Shown: positions 7,888-16,198 of the stretch, piece by piece
Layout: each line of letters begins with the position of its first letter
Numbering within the stretch: position 1 is the stretch's first letter
NCBI RefSeq assembly: GCF_001078595.1
Contig: NZ_LFTY01000002.1
Location: 792,124 to 856,123, forward strand
DNA: 64,000 bases
Source: Candidatus Rhodobacter oscarellae
GTDB taxonomy: Bacteria; Pseudomonadota; Alphaproteobacteria; Rhodobacterales; Rhodobacteraceae
Direction: 5' to 3'
The notes under the pieces: generated by a model
Told to the model about the DNA's origin: nothing
Database searches by the model: none
The model's input: the letters and a program-made list of their open reading frames with translations, nothing else
Program-made: the position numbers and the translations under genes

Positions 7888-8793
7888 ATGACAGAAGTTC
7901 TAACCCAAGCGCAGATCGACGAGTACCGCGAGACGGGCGGGATCGTGGTCGAGGGTCGCCTCAGCGCGCAGGACCTCGCCGAGATCCGCGCCGCCATCGC
8001 GCAGTCCTACGAGGAGGCGCGCGGGCTGACTGCCTCGACGGACAGGCTGGACCTAGAGGACAGCCACGCGCCCGACGACCCGCGCATCCGCCGCATCAAG
8101 CTGCCGCATACCCAATACGAGGTGTTCCAGCGGCTGATGACCTCGGACGCGATCCTGGCGCCCGCCCGCGACCTGATCGGGCCGAACCTGCGGCTGCACA
8201 CCACCAAGCTGAACATGAAGATGGCGGGCTATGGCGCGGCGGTAGAGTGGCACCAGGACATGGCCTTCTACCCGCACACCAATGACGACGTGCTGGCGAT
8301 GGGCGTGATGATCGACGACATGGAAGCCGAGAACGGCCCACTGATGATCTTCCCCGGCTCGCATCGCGGGCCGACGCTGGACCACCACGCGGATGGGGTG
8401 TTCGTGGGCGCGGTGGACCTGGCGGCGAACGGCCTGGACCTGGGGCAGGCGAAGATGCTGACCGGGCCGGCGGGGTCGGTCTCGATCCATCACGGGCGGG
8501 TGCTGCATGGCTCGGGGCTGAACACCTCCGACCGGGACCGGCGGCTCTTGTTCTACGAGATGATGGCCGCCGACAGCTTCCCGGTGATGGGCTCGATGAC
8601 GGGCTTCGCCTCGCTGGAGGAATACGACACGCGGATGCTCTGCGGGCAGCCCACGATCCAGCCGCGCCTGACGGACTGGCCGGTGCGCATCCCGCTGCCG
8701 CATCCCTCGGATCGCGGCTCGATCTATGAGATCCAGAAGGGGCTGAAGCATCGCGGGTTCTCGATCTATGACACCGATGAGGGGTCCGGCTAG
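7888..8793 (+). CDS. Phytanoyl-CoA dioxygenase (PhyH) family protein, second copy
   Basis: A 301-residue Fe(II)/2-oxoglutarate oxygenase of the ectoine-hydroxylase-like branch. EWHQD gives His122 and Asp124, VLHGSG gives the distal His207, and DRRLLFYE supplies the Arg expected to bind 2-oxoglutarate. FPGSHRG is the usual PhyH strand. It is only distantly similar to the dioxygenase at 4.1-5.0 kb, so the two probably act on different intermediates and are not recent duplicates. AGGGAGACGCAA precedes the ATG. Substrate unknown. Confidence 0.9.
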   Translation: MTEVLTQAQIDEYRETGGIVVEGRLSAQDLAEIRAAIAQSYEEARGLTASTDRLDLEDSHAPDDPRIRRIKLPHTQYEVFQRLMTSDAILAPARDLIGPNLRLHTTKLNMKMAGYGAAVEWHQDMAFYPHTNDDVLAMGVMIDDMEAENGPLMIFPGSHRGPTLDHHADGVFVGAVDLAANGLDLGQAKMLTGPAGSVSIHHGRVLHGSGLNTSDRDRRLLFYEMMAADSFPVMGSMTGFASLEEYDTRMLCGQPTIQPRLTDWPVRIPLPHPSDRGSIYEIQKGLKHRGFSIYDTDEGSG

Positions 8794-8902
8794 GCGCCGG
8801 ATGAGGTCCTTGGCGCGGCGCGGTCTGGTAGACCGTGCAGCGGTCCCCTAAGCTGCTCCAGCGCATCACCACCCGCGCATCACTTACCACCAAGGAGCCC
8901 GC

Positions 8903-9511
8903 ATGACCTGGATCACCACCATCGCTTACGAGGCCGCCACCGGGAAGCTGAGGAAGCTCTATGACCGCGTGACCGGCCCCGACAACAATGTCGACAACAT
9001 CATGATGGCCCACAGCCTGCGTCCCCACTCGATGGAGGGGCATATGGCGATCTACAAATACGTGCTGCACCATTCGGGGAACACGATCCCGAAATGGTTC
9101 CTGGAATGCCTGGGGGTCTGGGTCAGCGCGCTGAACGGCTGCGATTACTGCGTCGAGCATCACTTTGGCGGCATGCGGCGGTTGGTCGGCGACGACGCGC
9201 GCGCGGATGCGATCCGGGCCGCGATTGAGGCGCGCGACGTGGCGGGCGCGCCGCTGGAGCCGCGCGAGCGGCTGGCGATGGATTACGCGCGGGTGCTGAC
9301 CGAGGATCCCTCGGCCCTGACAGAGGCCCATGTGCAAGGCTTGCGCGACGCGGGCTGGGAGGATGGCGAGATCCTAGAGATCAACCAGGTCTCGTCCTAT
9401 TTCTCTTACGCCAATCGCACGGTGCTGGGGCTGGGCGTGAATACCGAGGGCGACATTATCGGGCTGTCGCCTAACAATTCTGATGATCCCAACGACTGGA
9501 ACCACAGCTAG
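8903..9511 (+). CDS. AhpD/carboxymuconolactone decarboxylase-fold protein (peroxidase-related)
   Basis: A 202-residue all-helical CMD/AhpD-type protein. The redox motif is present as NGCDYCVEHHFGG (Cys80, Cys83, His87), the CxxC-xxx-H signature of AhpD-like alkylhydroperoxidases and related enzymes. Length and the C-terminal FSYANRTVLGLGV pattern suit the 'uncharacterised peroxidase-related' CMD subgroup of about 190-200 residues. It closes the catabolic operon, 109 nt after the second dioxygenase. A role in dealing with peroxide by-products of uncoupled oxygenase turnover is an inference; some members instead act as decarboxylases or isomerases. Confidence 0.85.
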   Translation: MTWITTIAYEAATGKLRKLYDRVTGPDNNVDNIMMAHSLRPHSMEGHMAIYKYVLHHSGNTIPKWFLECLGVWVSALNGCDYCVEHHFGGMRRLVGDDARADAIRAAIEARDVAGAPLEPRERLAMDYARVLTEDPSALTEAHVQGLRDAGWEDGEILEINQVSSYFSYANRTVLGLGVNTEGDIIGLSPNNSDDPNDWNHS

Positions 9512-9703
9512 GGTTCTGTCGGTGCGCCGCGTCGCCGGAACTCTGTTAAGGCTCTGACGCGTAACGCTTTAGTCATCTGAGCGCGTCATTCGTGGGAATG
9601 CTGCACGCAAGGTCCGCGCCCGTCTTGGGGGCAGGCGCGGGCGCGCGCCAGATCGTAAGCGAGCCGCGCCGTATGCATTGCGGCGTATTCCAGTTCCGCG
9701 CGA

Positions 9704-10717
9704 CTAGCGCTGCATCGGCGGCTTGGTGGTCTCGCGCAGCACCATGCGCGCGGGCACATGCGAGACGGTGATCGGCATGTCGGGCTCGCGGATGCGCTCC
9801 AGCATCACGCGGGCCAGCTTGCGGCCCAGCATATAGGGCGAGACCGCCATTGTGGTCAGGGGCGGCACGGCGAGCTCGGCGTCCTGGATGTCGTCGAACC
9901 CCACGACCGAGACCTCGCGCCCAGGCATCTCGCCCCGCCGTTGCAGCGCCAGGCAGGCGCCAATGGCCACCATGTCGCCGTTGCACACCAGCGCGGTCAC
10001 GTCCGGATGCTGGCGCCTTATCTCGTCCATCGCCTGCATCCCGGCCACGCGCCCATCCTCGCAGTCCCATACGATCGGCGCGCCGAGCCCGAGCTGCGCC
10101 AGGGCGGACGTATAGCCCTCGATCCGCTCCGAGCGCACCGCGACCCGCGCGGTGCCGCCCAGAAAGGCGATGCGGCGATGCCCCAGCTCGGCCAAATGAT
10201 GCGTGGCCTCCGCCGTGGCCTTGGCGTTCTCGATGCCGATGTGATCGAGATCGGCGAATTCGGAGCGGCGCAGGAAGGTCACGCTGGGCAGCTGATGCGT
10301 GGTGAGCAGCTCGAAGGTGGATTTGGGCGTGTCCTCGGCGGGCACCCATAGGACGCCGCCGCGGGTGGAGCGGATGAACGCCTCCAGCTGGTTGCGCTGG
10401 CGCTCGGCGTCGTCGCGCGCGTCCAGCACCGACAGCAGGTAGCCCTCTGACTCGAACAGGTCGCTGGCGCCGCTGATGATCTCGGCGTTGAACGGGTTGG
10501 CGATCTTGTGGATCGACAGCCCGATCTCGCGGTTCTCGCCCGAGCGCATCGCCGCCGCGCGCCCATCGGGCACATAGTTCAGCTTCTTGGCCGCAAGGCG
10601 CACCTTCTTGCGGGTCAGCTCAGAGATCCGTCCCGCGCCGCGCATCACCTGGCTGGCGGTCGCGACCGAGACACCGGCCTCCTTGGCGACGGTTTCCAGT
10701 TTGGGTTTCTTGCTCAT
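9704..10717 (-). CDS. LacI-family transcriptional regulator
   Basis: A 337-residue LacI/GalR repressor. Residues 6-60 hold the helix-turn-helix and hinge (LETVAKEAGVSVATASQVMRG ... VRLAAKKLNYVPDGRAAAMRSG), followed by a periplasmic-binding-protein-like sensor domain with FLGGTARVAVRSERIEGY and DVTALVCNGDMVAIG. It is read away from the sugar ABC operon that starts 326 bases off, so control of that operon, and of itself, by an oligosaccharide or glycoside is likely. The catabolic cluster on its other side ends 192 bases away, convergent with it, and could also be a target. Confidence 0.92.
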   Translation of the reverse strand: MSKKPKLETVAKEAGVSVATASQVMRGAGRISELTRKKVRLAAKKLNYVPDGRAAAMRSGENREIGLSIHKIANPFNAEIISGASDLFESEGYLLSVLDARDDAERQRNQLEAFIRSTRGGVLWVPAEDTPKSTFELLTTHQLPSVTFLRRSEFADLDHIGIENAKATAEATHHLAELGHRRIAFLGGTARVAVRSERIEGYTSALAQLGLGAPIVWDCEDGRVAGMQAMDEIRRQHPDVTALVCNGDMVAIGACLALQRRGEMPGREVSVVGFDDIQDAELAVPPLTTMAVSPYMLGRKLARVMLERIREPDMPITVSHVPARMVLRETTKPPMQR

Positions 10718-10770
10718 CCGGGCCGGGGCAGGGCGGGGAGCGGGCGCGTGGCTGCGGGCATTTGGTCTCT

Positions 10771-10903
10771 TTTAGTGTTAACGTTGCACCACATTCTGCT
10801 CCAAAGGGGCCAATTTTTCAAGTGAATAACTTCCTGATATTCGGACGCTTCTCGTCGTTGCGGCCCAAAATTCGTTGACAGGGATAAAACGTTATACCAA
10901 AAT
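10771..10903 (+). promoter_or_regulatory. Promoter/operator region of the sugar ABC operon
   Basis: The 326-base gap between lacI-type and binding-protein genes holds a consensus-like -35 TTGACA at 10875-10880, a 17-base spacer and a weak -10 CAAAAT at 10898-10903. The spacer contains AAAACGTTAT (10886-10895). A second AACGTT-centred site, GTTAACGTTGC, lies at 10778-10788, close to the regulator start. LacI-type proteins bind near-palindromes with a central CG, so these two sites are candidate operators; their flanks are only partly symmetrical. The rest of the gap shows nothing else that I recognise. Confidence 0.45.
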
Positions 10904-11043
10904 CCTGACCATCCAATTCGAGTCGCCCTCCGCATTTTCGCGGTCGGTCAGGGTCGAGCAAAGGATGGGATCGCATCGGCCCGCCGGGGCGGTCTTGGAT
11001 TGCGTTGGGCCGCATGTGCGGCGCCACACTCAGGGAGGAAATA

Positions 11044-12393
11044 ATGTTTTTGAACTTTAGATTGGTTGGTGCCGTCTCCGGGCTGGCCCTGCTGGCGTCC
11101 ACCGCCGCCGCCGTGGCGCAGGAGATCCGCGTCTGGACCACCGAGACCCAACCCGCGCGCCTAGAGCGCCAACAGAACATGGCGGCCGAGTACGAGGCCG
11201 CCACCGGCGTCAAGGTCGAGATGATCCCCGTCGACGAGAAGGAATACGGCACCCGCGCCACCGCGGCCTTCGCCGCGGGCGACCTGCCGGACGTGATCTA
11301 CTACCCGCTGCAATACGCGCTGCCATGGGTCGAGGCGGGCATCCTGGACGCCGAGGCCTCGCAGGAGGTGCTCGAGGCGCTGGGGGCCGACACCTTCGCG
11401 CCCGGCCCGGTCGCCATGGCGCAGACCTCTGACGGCGTGGCCGGGGTGCCGGTGGATGGCTGGACGCAGATGGTCGTCTACCGCAAGGACCTGTTCGACG
11501 CCAACGGGCTTGAGGCCCCCACCAGCTATGCCAATGTGGTGGCCGCGCTGGGTAAGCTGCACAACCCGCCAGAGATGTTCGGGTTCGTGGCCGCCACCAA
11601 GGTGGACGAGGGCTTTATGAGCCAGGTGCTCGAGCATGTGCTGCTGGCCAATGGCGCCACCCCGGTGGACGCCAATGGCTTTGCGGGCTTTGACGAGGCC
11701 AAGACCGTCGAGGCGCTTGAGTTCTACAAAGAGATCGCCGCCGCCTCGCCCCCGGGCGAGCTGTACTGGAAGCAATCGCGCGAGCTCTACTTTGCCGGTC
11801 AGGCCGCGATGATCATCTGGTCGCCCTTCATCATGGACGAGCTGGCCGGGCTGCGCGACGCCGCCCCGGTGACGATCAACGATGATCCGACCACGCGCGA
11901 TCTGGCCGCGGCCACCGGCTTTATCACCAACTTCGCGGGTCCGTCGAACCCCGATGGCGCCGCCTGGGCCGATAGCCGCTATTTCGGGATCACCGCGGAT
12001 GCCGATACCGAGGCCGCGCAGGACTTTGTGCAGTTCGCCGTCAGCGGCGGCTACATGGACACTCTGGCCATCGCGCCCGAGGGCAAGTTCCCAAGCCGCA
12101 ACGGCACCTCCGAGAACCCGACCGAGTATATCGACGGCTGGTCCAAGCTGGATGTGGGCGTGGATCGCCGCGCGCCGCTCAGCGATCTTTACCCGGCGGA
12201 TGTGATCTCGAACATCGTGGCCGGTCTCGATGTGGGCCAGCGCTGGGGCGTGGCCGAGGGCCAGCTGGGCCTGGCGTCCAAGATCATCAACAGCCAGGCG
12301 ATCAACCGCGTCACGCGTGAGTTCCTGGACGGCGACATCGAAGCGGCCGCGGCCGTGGCGAAGATGAACGACGAGCTGAGCAAGATCGAGTAG
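11044..12393 (+). CDS. Sugar ABC transporter substrate-binding protein
   Basis: A 449-residue family-1 extracellular solute-binding protein. The chosen ATG lies 5 bases after AGGGAGGA and opens a clean signal peptide (hydrophobic core to about residue 22, cleavage after AAAVAQ). Mature motifs include VWTTETQPARLERQQNMAAEYEAATG, AGDLPDVIYY and FAGQAAMIIWSPF, all usual for MalE/UgpB-like proteins. It opens a five-gene operon with two permeases, a glycosidase and an ATPase. The ligand is probably a glycoside or small oligosaccharide, consistent with the glycosidase. An upstream in-frame start at 11005 would place an implausible leader before the signal peptide. Confidence 0.93.
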   Translation: MFLNFRLVGAVSGLALLASTAAAVAQEIRVWTTETQPARLERQQNMAAEYEAATGVKVEMIPVDEKEYGTRATAAFAAGDLPDVIYYPLQYALPWVEAGILDAEASQEVLEALGADTFAPGPVAMAQTSDGVAGVPVDGWTQMVVYRKDLFDANGLEAPTSYANVVAALGKLHNPPEMFGFVAATKVDEGFMSQVLEHVLLANGATPVDANGFAGFDEAKTVEALEFYKEIAAASPPGELYWKQSRELYFAGQAAMIIWSPFIMDELAGLRDAAPVTINDDPTTRDLAAATGFITNFAGPSNPDGAAWADSRYFGITADADTEAAQDFVQFAVSGGYMDTLAIAPEGKFPSRNGTSENPTEYIDGWSKLDVGVDRRAPLSDLYPADVISNIVAGLDVGQRWGVAEGQLGLASKIINSQAINRVTREFLDGDIEAAAAVAKMNDELSKIE

Positions 12394-12419
12394 CGATCCG
12401 CCAGCTTTGCGACTTCCCA

Positions 12420-12440
12420 GGCGGCGGCGCGCCCGCCGCC
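12420..12440 (+). other. GC-rich hairpin between binding-protein and permease genes
   Basis: GGCGGCGG and CCGCCGCC (8-bp arms, 5-base loop) lie 27 bases after the binding-protein stop and 32 bases before the permease start. No T-run follows. In ABC operons such hairpins commonly protect the upstream message and lower downstream expression, giving an excess of binding protein over membrane parts. Confidence 0.55.
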
Positions 12441-12471
12441 TGACCCCAAACGCCCGACTTTGGAGAGAACG

Positions 12472-13716
12472 ATGACGACCCCGGTGCCGCCGACGGGTAC
12501 GGGTCCGCTTGCCAAACGTGAGGCACGATTGGCCTGGGGACTTCTGTTTCCCACGATTTTCTCAGTCTCCCTTGTGGTGCTCCTGCCGCTCCTGGCGATC
12601 TTCTGGGTCAGCTTTAAGCCCATCGGCCTGGAGGACCTGCGACCCCCCGAAAGCGTGGTGCGCGAGCAGCTGCGCGGCCGCCCCGCCGCCGATGGCGACG
12701 CCGCGACCCTGCGCTACCGGATCCGCAACTCCAGCCAGAAAGAGCCCATCACCGGGGTCACGATCACCGACAGGCTGCCCGAGGGGCTGGCGATCATGTC
12801 GGTGGACGCGCGCTGCGACCTCGACGGGCTGGCGTTGTTCTGCGACCTGGGCGATTTCGCGCCCGGACAGCGCGAGAATATCGAGATCGAGGTGACCGTC
12901 AGCCAGGCCTTCCTGGATGCCGACCCCGATCTGGACGACACCCCCGCCATCGTCACGGGCAAAGGCAAGAACATCCTCACCAATGCCGAGTTCACGCTAG
13001 AGAACTTCGCCCGCATCTTTGACGGCGACGAGTTCTGGGCCGTGCTCTACGCCACCATGTTCTACACCATCGTGGGCACGGTGGGGGCGCTGGTGGTGGG
13101 GCTCTTTGCGGCGCTCTTGCTGAACAAGGAGTTCCGCGGCAAGGGGCTCGTGCGCGGGCTCTACCTGTTCCCATATGTGGCGCCGGTGATCGCGGTGGCG
13201 TTTTCCTGGGTGACGCTGTTCGACCCCTTCTCGGGCTCGGTGAACGCGCTGCTGGTGCAGATGGGCGTGGTGGAGAGCCCGATCAACTTCTTCGGGCAGC
13301 GCCCGCAGGCGCTGGTGATGGTGACGGTGTTCGAGATCTGGCGCTACTTCCCGCTGTCCTTCCTGTTCATCCTGGCGCGCATGCAGAGCATCGACACGGA
13401 TATGTACGAGGCCGCCGATATGGACGGGGCGAGCCCGTTCCAGAAGTTCTGGTACCTGTCGTTGCCGATGCTCTTGGGCATCCTAAGCGTGCTGTTCCTG
13501 CTGCGCTTTATCTGGACCTTCAATAAGTTCGACGACATCTTCCTGCTGACCGGGGGCTCGGCGGGCACGCGCACGCTGACGGTAAATGTCTACGAGCAGG
13601 CCTTTGCGGTCAGCAATATCGGCGCGGGGGCGGCGGTGGCCGTGGTGATCTTTGGCTTCCTGCTGGCGTTCTCGATCTTCTTCTTCAAATACATGAGCCG
13701 GGAGGAGGGGCTATGA
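12472..13716 (+). CDS. Sugar ABC transporter permease (MalF-like) with DUF11-like extracytoplasmic insert
   Basis: A 414-residue inner-membrane permease. The first membrane helix is at about residues 22-46. The next helix (about 190-215) is separated by some 140 residues, of which 77-145 resemble a DUF11/Ig-like beta domain: ATLRYRIRNSS, then GVTITDRLPEGLAIMS, then CDLGDFAPGQRENIEIEVTV. The usual permease sequence resumes at FTLENFARIF. The EAA loop lies at YEAADMDGASPFQKFWYLSLPML. E. coli MalF also has a large second periplasmic loop that contacts its binding protein; here the inserted fold looks different. Cys115 and Cys124 could form a disulfide. The ATG follows GGAGAG; an in-frame TTG four codons earlier is less likely. 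It overlaps the next gene by 4 bases. Confidence 0.9.
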   Translation: MTTPVPPTGTGPLAKREARLAWGLLFPTIFSVSLVVLLPLLAIFWVSFKPIGLEDLRPPESVVREQLRGRPAADGDAATLRYRIRNSSQKEPITGVTITDRLPEGLAIMSVDARCDLDGLALFCDLGDFAPGQRENIEIEVTVSQAFLDADPDLDDTPAIVTGKGKNILTNAEFTLENFARIFDGDEFWAVLYATMFYTIVGTVGALVVGLFAALLLNKEFRGKGLVRGLYLFPYVAPVIAVAFSWVTLFDPFSGSVNALLVQMGVVESPINFFGQRPQALVMVTVFEIWRYFPLSFLFILARMQSIDTDMYEAADMDGASPFQKFWYLSLPMLLGILSVLFLLRFIWTFNKFDDIFLLTGGSAGTRTLTVNVYEQAFAVSNIGAGAAVAVVIFGFLLAFSIFFFKYMSREEGL

Positions 13717-14930
13717 TGCGCGCGCTTCGCAACGGGCCCCTGACCGCCGCGGTGATTGGCGGGCTTTGGGCCTTCACCATCGCGATCATCGTGGCCGTGG
13801 TGATGTCCTTTTCGACCGGCGAGGCGTTCCGGCCGTTCTTTTGGGTGTCGCTGGGGCTGGGTGCTGTGACGGGGCTGATTACGCTCTATTACCGCGATGC
13901 GCGGGTGCTGGTGGCGGCCCTTGCGGTGATCTCCGTGGGGTTGGGCGCGGCGGGCGCCGGCGCGATCCTGGTGGGCGAGGGGGTCTCGCTGACCGCCCTG
14001 GCGCTTGCGAATGCGGGGTTTGCGCTCTTTGCCGCCTGGCCGCTGGTGGTGATCCTGCGCAGCCTGGTACCGGGCCCGGTGGACAAGCACCAATGGGAGG
14101 AGGCCGTGATCCGGTTCCTCACCGGCTTTGGCTACATCTTCTTCACCACGGCGGTGCTGGTGCCGTTCTATGTGATGATCATGACCAGCCTGAAGAACCA
14201 GCAGGACCTGCTGCAGAACCCGCTGGATTTCACGATTGATTTCTCCAAGGGCTGGGGCCTCTTGCGCAGCTATTTCGAGCTGTTCGGGGATTTCGGCTTC
14301 GGGTCCTACCTGTGGACCAGCTTTTATGTCTCGGTGCTGACGGTGTTCATCACGCTGGCCTTCTCGATCCCCGGCGCATACGCGGTGGCGCGGCTGCGGT
14401 TCAAGGGGCGTGCGGCGTTCGGGCGCTCGATCCTGTTGATCTACATGGTGCCGATGATCGTGCTGGCGCTGCCGATCTATATCGTGTTCTCGATGACCGG
14501 GCTGCGCAACACCATCATCGGGATCGTGATGATCTACCCGGTCACGACGATCCCGGTGGCGCTTTACATGCTACAGGGCTACTTCCGCGGGCTGCCCGCC
14601 GAGGTCGAGGAGGCCGGGCTGATGGACGGGCTGAACCGGCTGCAGGTGATCTGGAAGATCACGCTGCCGCTCGCGCTGCCCGCGCTGGCGTCGGTCTCGC
14701 TTTACGTGTTCATGATCGCCTGGAATGAGTTCCTGCTGGCCTTCATGCTGCTGGATGATCCGGCGAAATTCACGCTGACCCGCGGGGTGGCGTCGCTGAA
14801 CTCGTCGGAGGTTCCGCGCCAGCACCTGATGGCGGGCGCGGTGATTGCAACGATACCGATCATGGCCCTGTTCCTGGGGCTGGAGCGGTTCATGACCAAG
14901 GGCCTCACCGCCGGGAGTGTCAAAGGATGA
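13713..14930 (+). CDS. Sugar ABC transporter permease (MalG-like), N-terminally extended
   Basis: A 405-residue permease. The C-terminal 280 residues are the usual MalG-type unit, with the EAA loop EEAGLMDGLNRLQVIWKITLPLALP that contacts the ATPase. About 120 extra N-terminal residues add roughly four hydrophobic segments (about 12-32, 38-58, 65-85, 92-118) before the standard first helix. Typical MalG-like proteins are about 280-300 residues. It starts in an ATGA overlap with the preceding permease and overlaps the glycosidase gene by 4 bases, so the operon is tightly coupled. The role of the extra helices is unknown. Confidence 0.92.
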   Translation: MMRALRNGPLTAAVIGGLWAFTIAIIVAVVMSFSTGEAFRPFFWVSLGLGAVTGLITLYYRDARVLVAALAVISVGLGAAGAGAILVGEGVSLTALALANAGFALFAAWPLVVILRSLVPGPVDKHQWEEAVIRFLTGFGYIFFTTAVLVPFYVMIMTSLKNQQDLLQNPLDFTIDFSKGWGLLRSYFELFGDFGFGSYLWTSFYVSVLTVFITLAFSIPGAYAVARLRFKGRAAFGRSILLIYMVPMIVLALPIYIVFSMTGLRNTIIGIVMIYPVTTIPVALYMLQGYFRGLPAEVEEAGLMDGLNRLQVIWKITLPLALPALASVSLYVFMIAWNEFLLAFMLLDDPAKFTLTRGVASLNSSEVPRQHLMAGAVIATIPIMALFLGLERFMTKGLTAGSVKG

Positions 14931-16198
14931 GTGGACTAGACAATATCTCGCTCGACGAGAGGGCGCGGGCGATCCTGCGCGCCAATGATCGCGGCGGGTT
15001 CACCCTGCCCACGGAGGGGCTCTACCCCTACCAGTGGAACTGGGACAGCGCCTTTGCGGGCTGGGGCTTCGCAAGCTTCGATCTGGACCGGGCCTGGCAA
15101 GAGCTGGAGAGCCTGTTTTCCGGCCAGTGGCCGAACGGCATGGTGCCGCATATCCTGTTCCGCAGCGATGACCCGGGCTATTTCCCCGGGCCGACGGTCT
15201 GGGGCACGCAGGGGATCGGCCCGATCCCGTCCTCGGGGATCAGCCAGCCGCCCGTCGCGGCCACCGCGATCCGGGCGATCTGGCAGGCCGATAAGGCCGC
15301 GGGGGATGCGCGCCTGCGCGCGCTGCTGCCCGGGATCAAGGCTTGGCACAGGTGGTTCATGGACTGGCGCCGCACGCCAGAGGGGGCGATCTTTGTCACC
15401 CACCCCTGGGAGGCCGGGCGCGACAACACCGCCGACTGGGACAGCGCCATGGCGATGATCGAGCCCGCGGGCGTCGGCGACTACACCCGCCGCGACACCG
15501 CCCATGTGAACGCCGAGATGCGCCCCACCAAGGCCGATTACGATCGCTATATCTGGCTGGTGAACCGGGGCCGCAACATGGGCTGGGACGAGGCCGAGAT
15601 GGCCAAGGACCGCCCCTTCGCGGTGGCGGACCCCACCATGACCTTCATCCTGCTGCGCGCGAACCGGGACCTTTCGCATATGCTGGCCGCGCATGGGATG
15701 GACACCGCCGAGGTGGACGGCTGGACGATGCGGCTGGAGGCGGGCTGCGCGGCGCTGCGCCACCCCGAGCTTGGCTTTTTCGATGCGGTGAACCTGCGCA
15801 CGGGGGCCCATACCGGGCATCTGACCTCGGCGTCGTTTCTGTGCTGGTACGCCGGGCTGGATGACGCGCGGATGCGCGCGGCGGTGACCGAGGGGCTGGC
15901 CTCGTCCAGCTACCCGCTGCCCAGCCTGGCGGTGGACTCGCCGCATTTTGACGGGATGCGCTATTGGCGCGGGCCGACCTGGGCGATGGTGAATATGATG
16001 ATCGGGCTGGGGCTGGCCGATATGGGGCTTGCGGCCGAGGCCGAGCTGCTGCGGACCCGCACCGGCGAGATGATCGCCCAGCACGGCTTCGCCGAGTATT
16101 TCCACCCGCAGACCGGCGAGCCTGCCGGGGGCGGGACCTTCACCTGGACGGCCGCCGTCTGGCTGGCCTGGGCCTCACCGAACGCGGGAGACATGTGA
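14927..16198 (+). CDS. GH63-like glycosidase (mannosylglycerate/glucosylglycerate hydrolase-like)
   Basis: A 423-residue predicted (alpha/alpha)6-barrel hydrolase with no signal peptide, so cytoplasmic. [18 protein letters not shown] near the N-terminus, [14 protein letters not shown] in the middle and [18 protein letters not shown] near the C-terminus are the pattern of GH63/MGH1-type enzymes, which cleave glycosidic bonds with inversion; mannosylglycerate and glucosylglycerate hydrolases share the WE-GRDN segment. It lies inside an ABC operon between permease and ATPase genes, so it probably splits the imported glycoside. A compatible-solute glycoside as substrate is an inference; trehalase-like or other alpha-glucosidase activity is possible. 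Confidence 0.8.
   Translation: MSGLDNISLDERARAILRANDRGGFTLPTEGLYPYQWNWDSAFAGWGFASFDLDRAWQELESLFSGQWPNGMVPHILFRSDDPGYFPGPTVWGTQGIGPIPSSGISQPPVAATAIRAIWQADKAAGDARLRALLPGIKAWHRWFMDWRRTPEGAIFVTHPWEAGRDNTADWDSAMAMIEPAGVGDYTRRDTAHVNAEMRPTKADYDRYIWLVNRGRNMGWDEAEMAKDRPFAVADPTMTFILLRANRDLSHMLAAHGMDTAEVDGWTMRLEAGCAALRHPELGFFDAVNLRTGAHTGHLTSASFLCWYAGLDDARMRAAVTEGLASSSYPLPSLAVDSPHFDGMRYWRGPTWAMVNMMIGLGLADMGLAAEAELLRTRTGEMIAQHGFAEYFHPQTGEPAGGGTFTWTAAVWLAWASPNAGDM

Noticed and set aside
15964-16197. Extended N-terminus for the sugar ABC ATPase
   Set aside because: The extension overlaps the end of the glycosidase gene in another frame; the conserved ATPase starts at MGAIELRAV at 16198 in a TGATG overlap.
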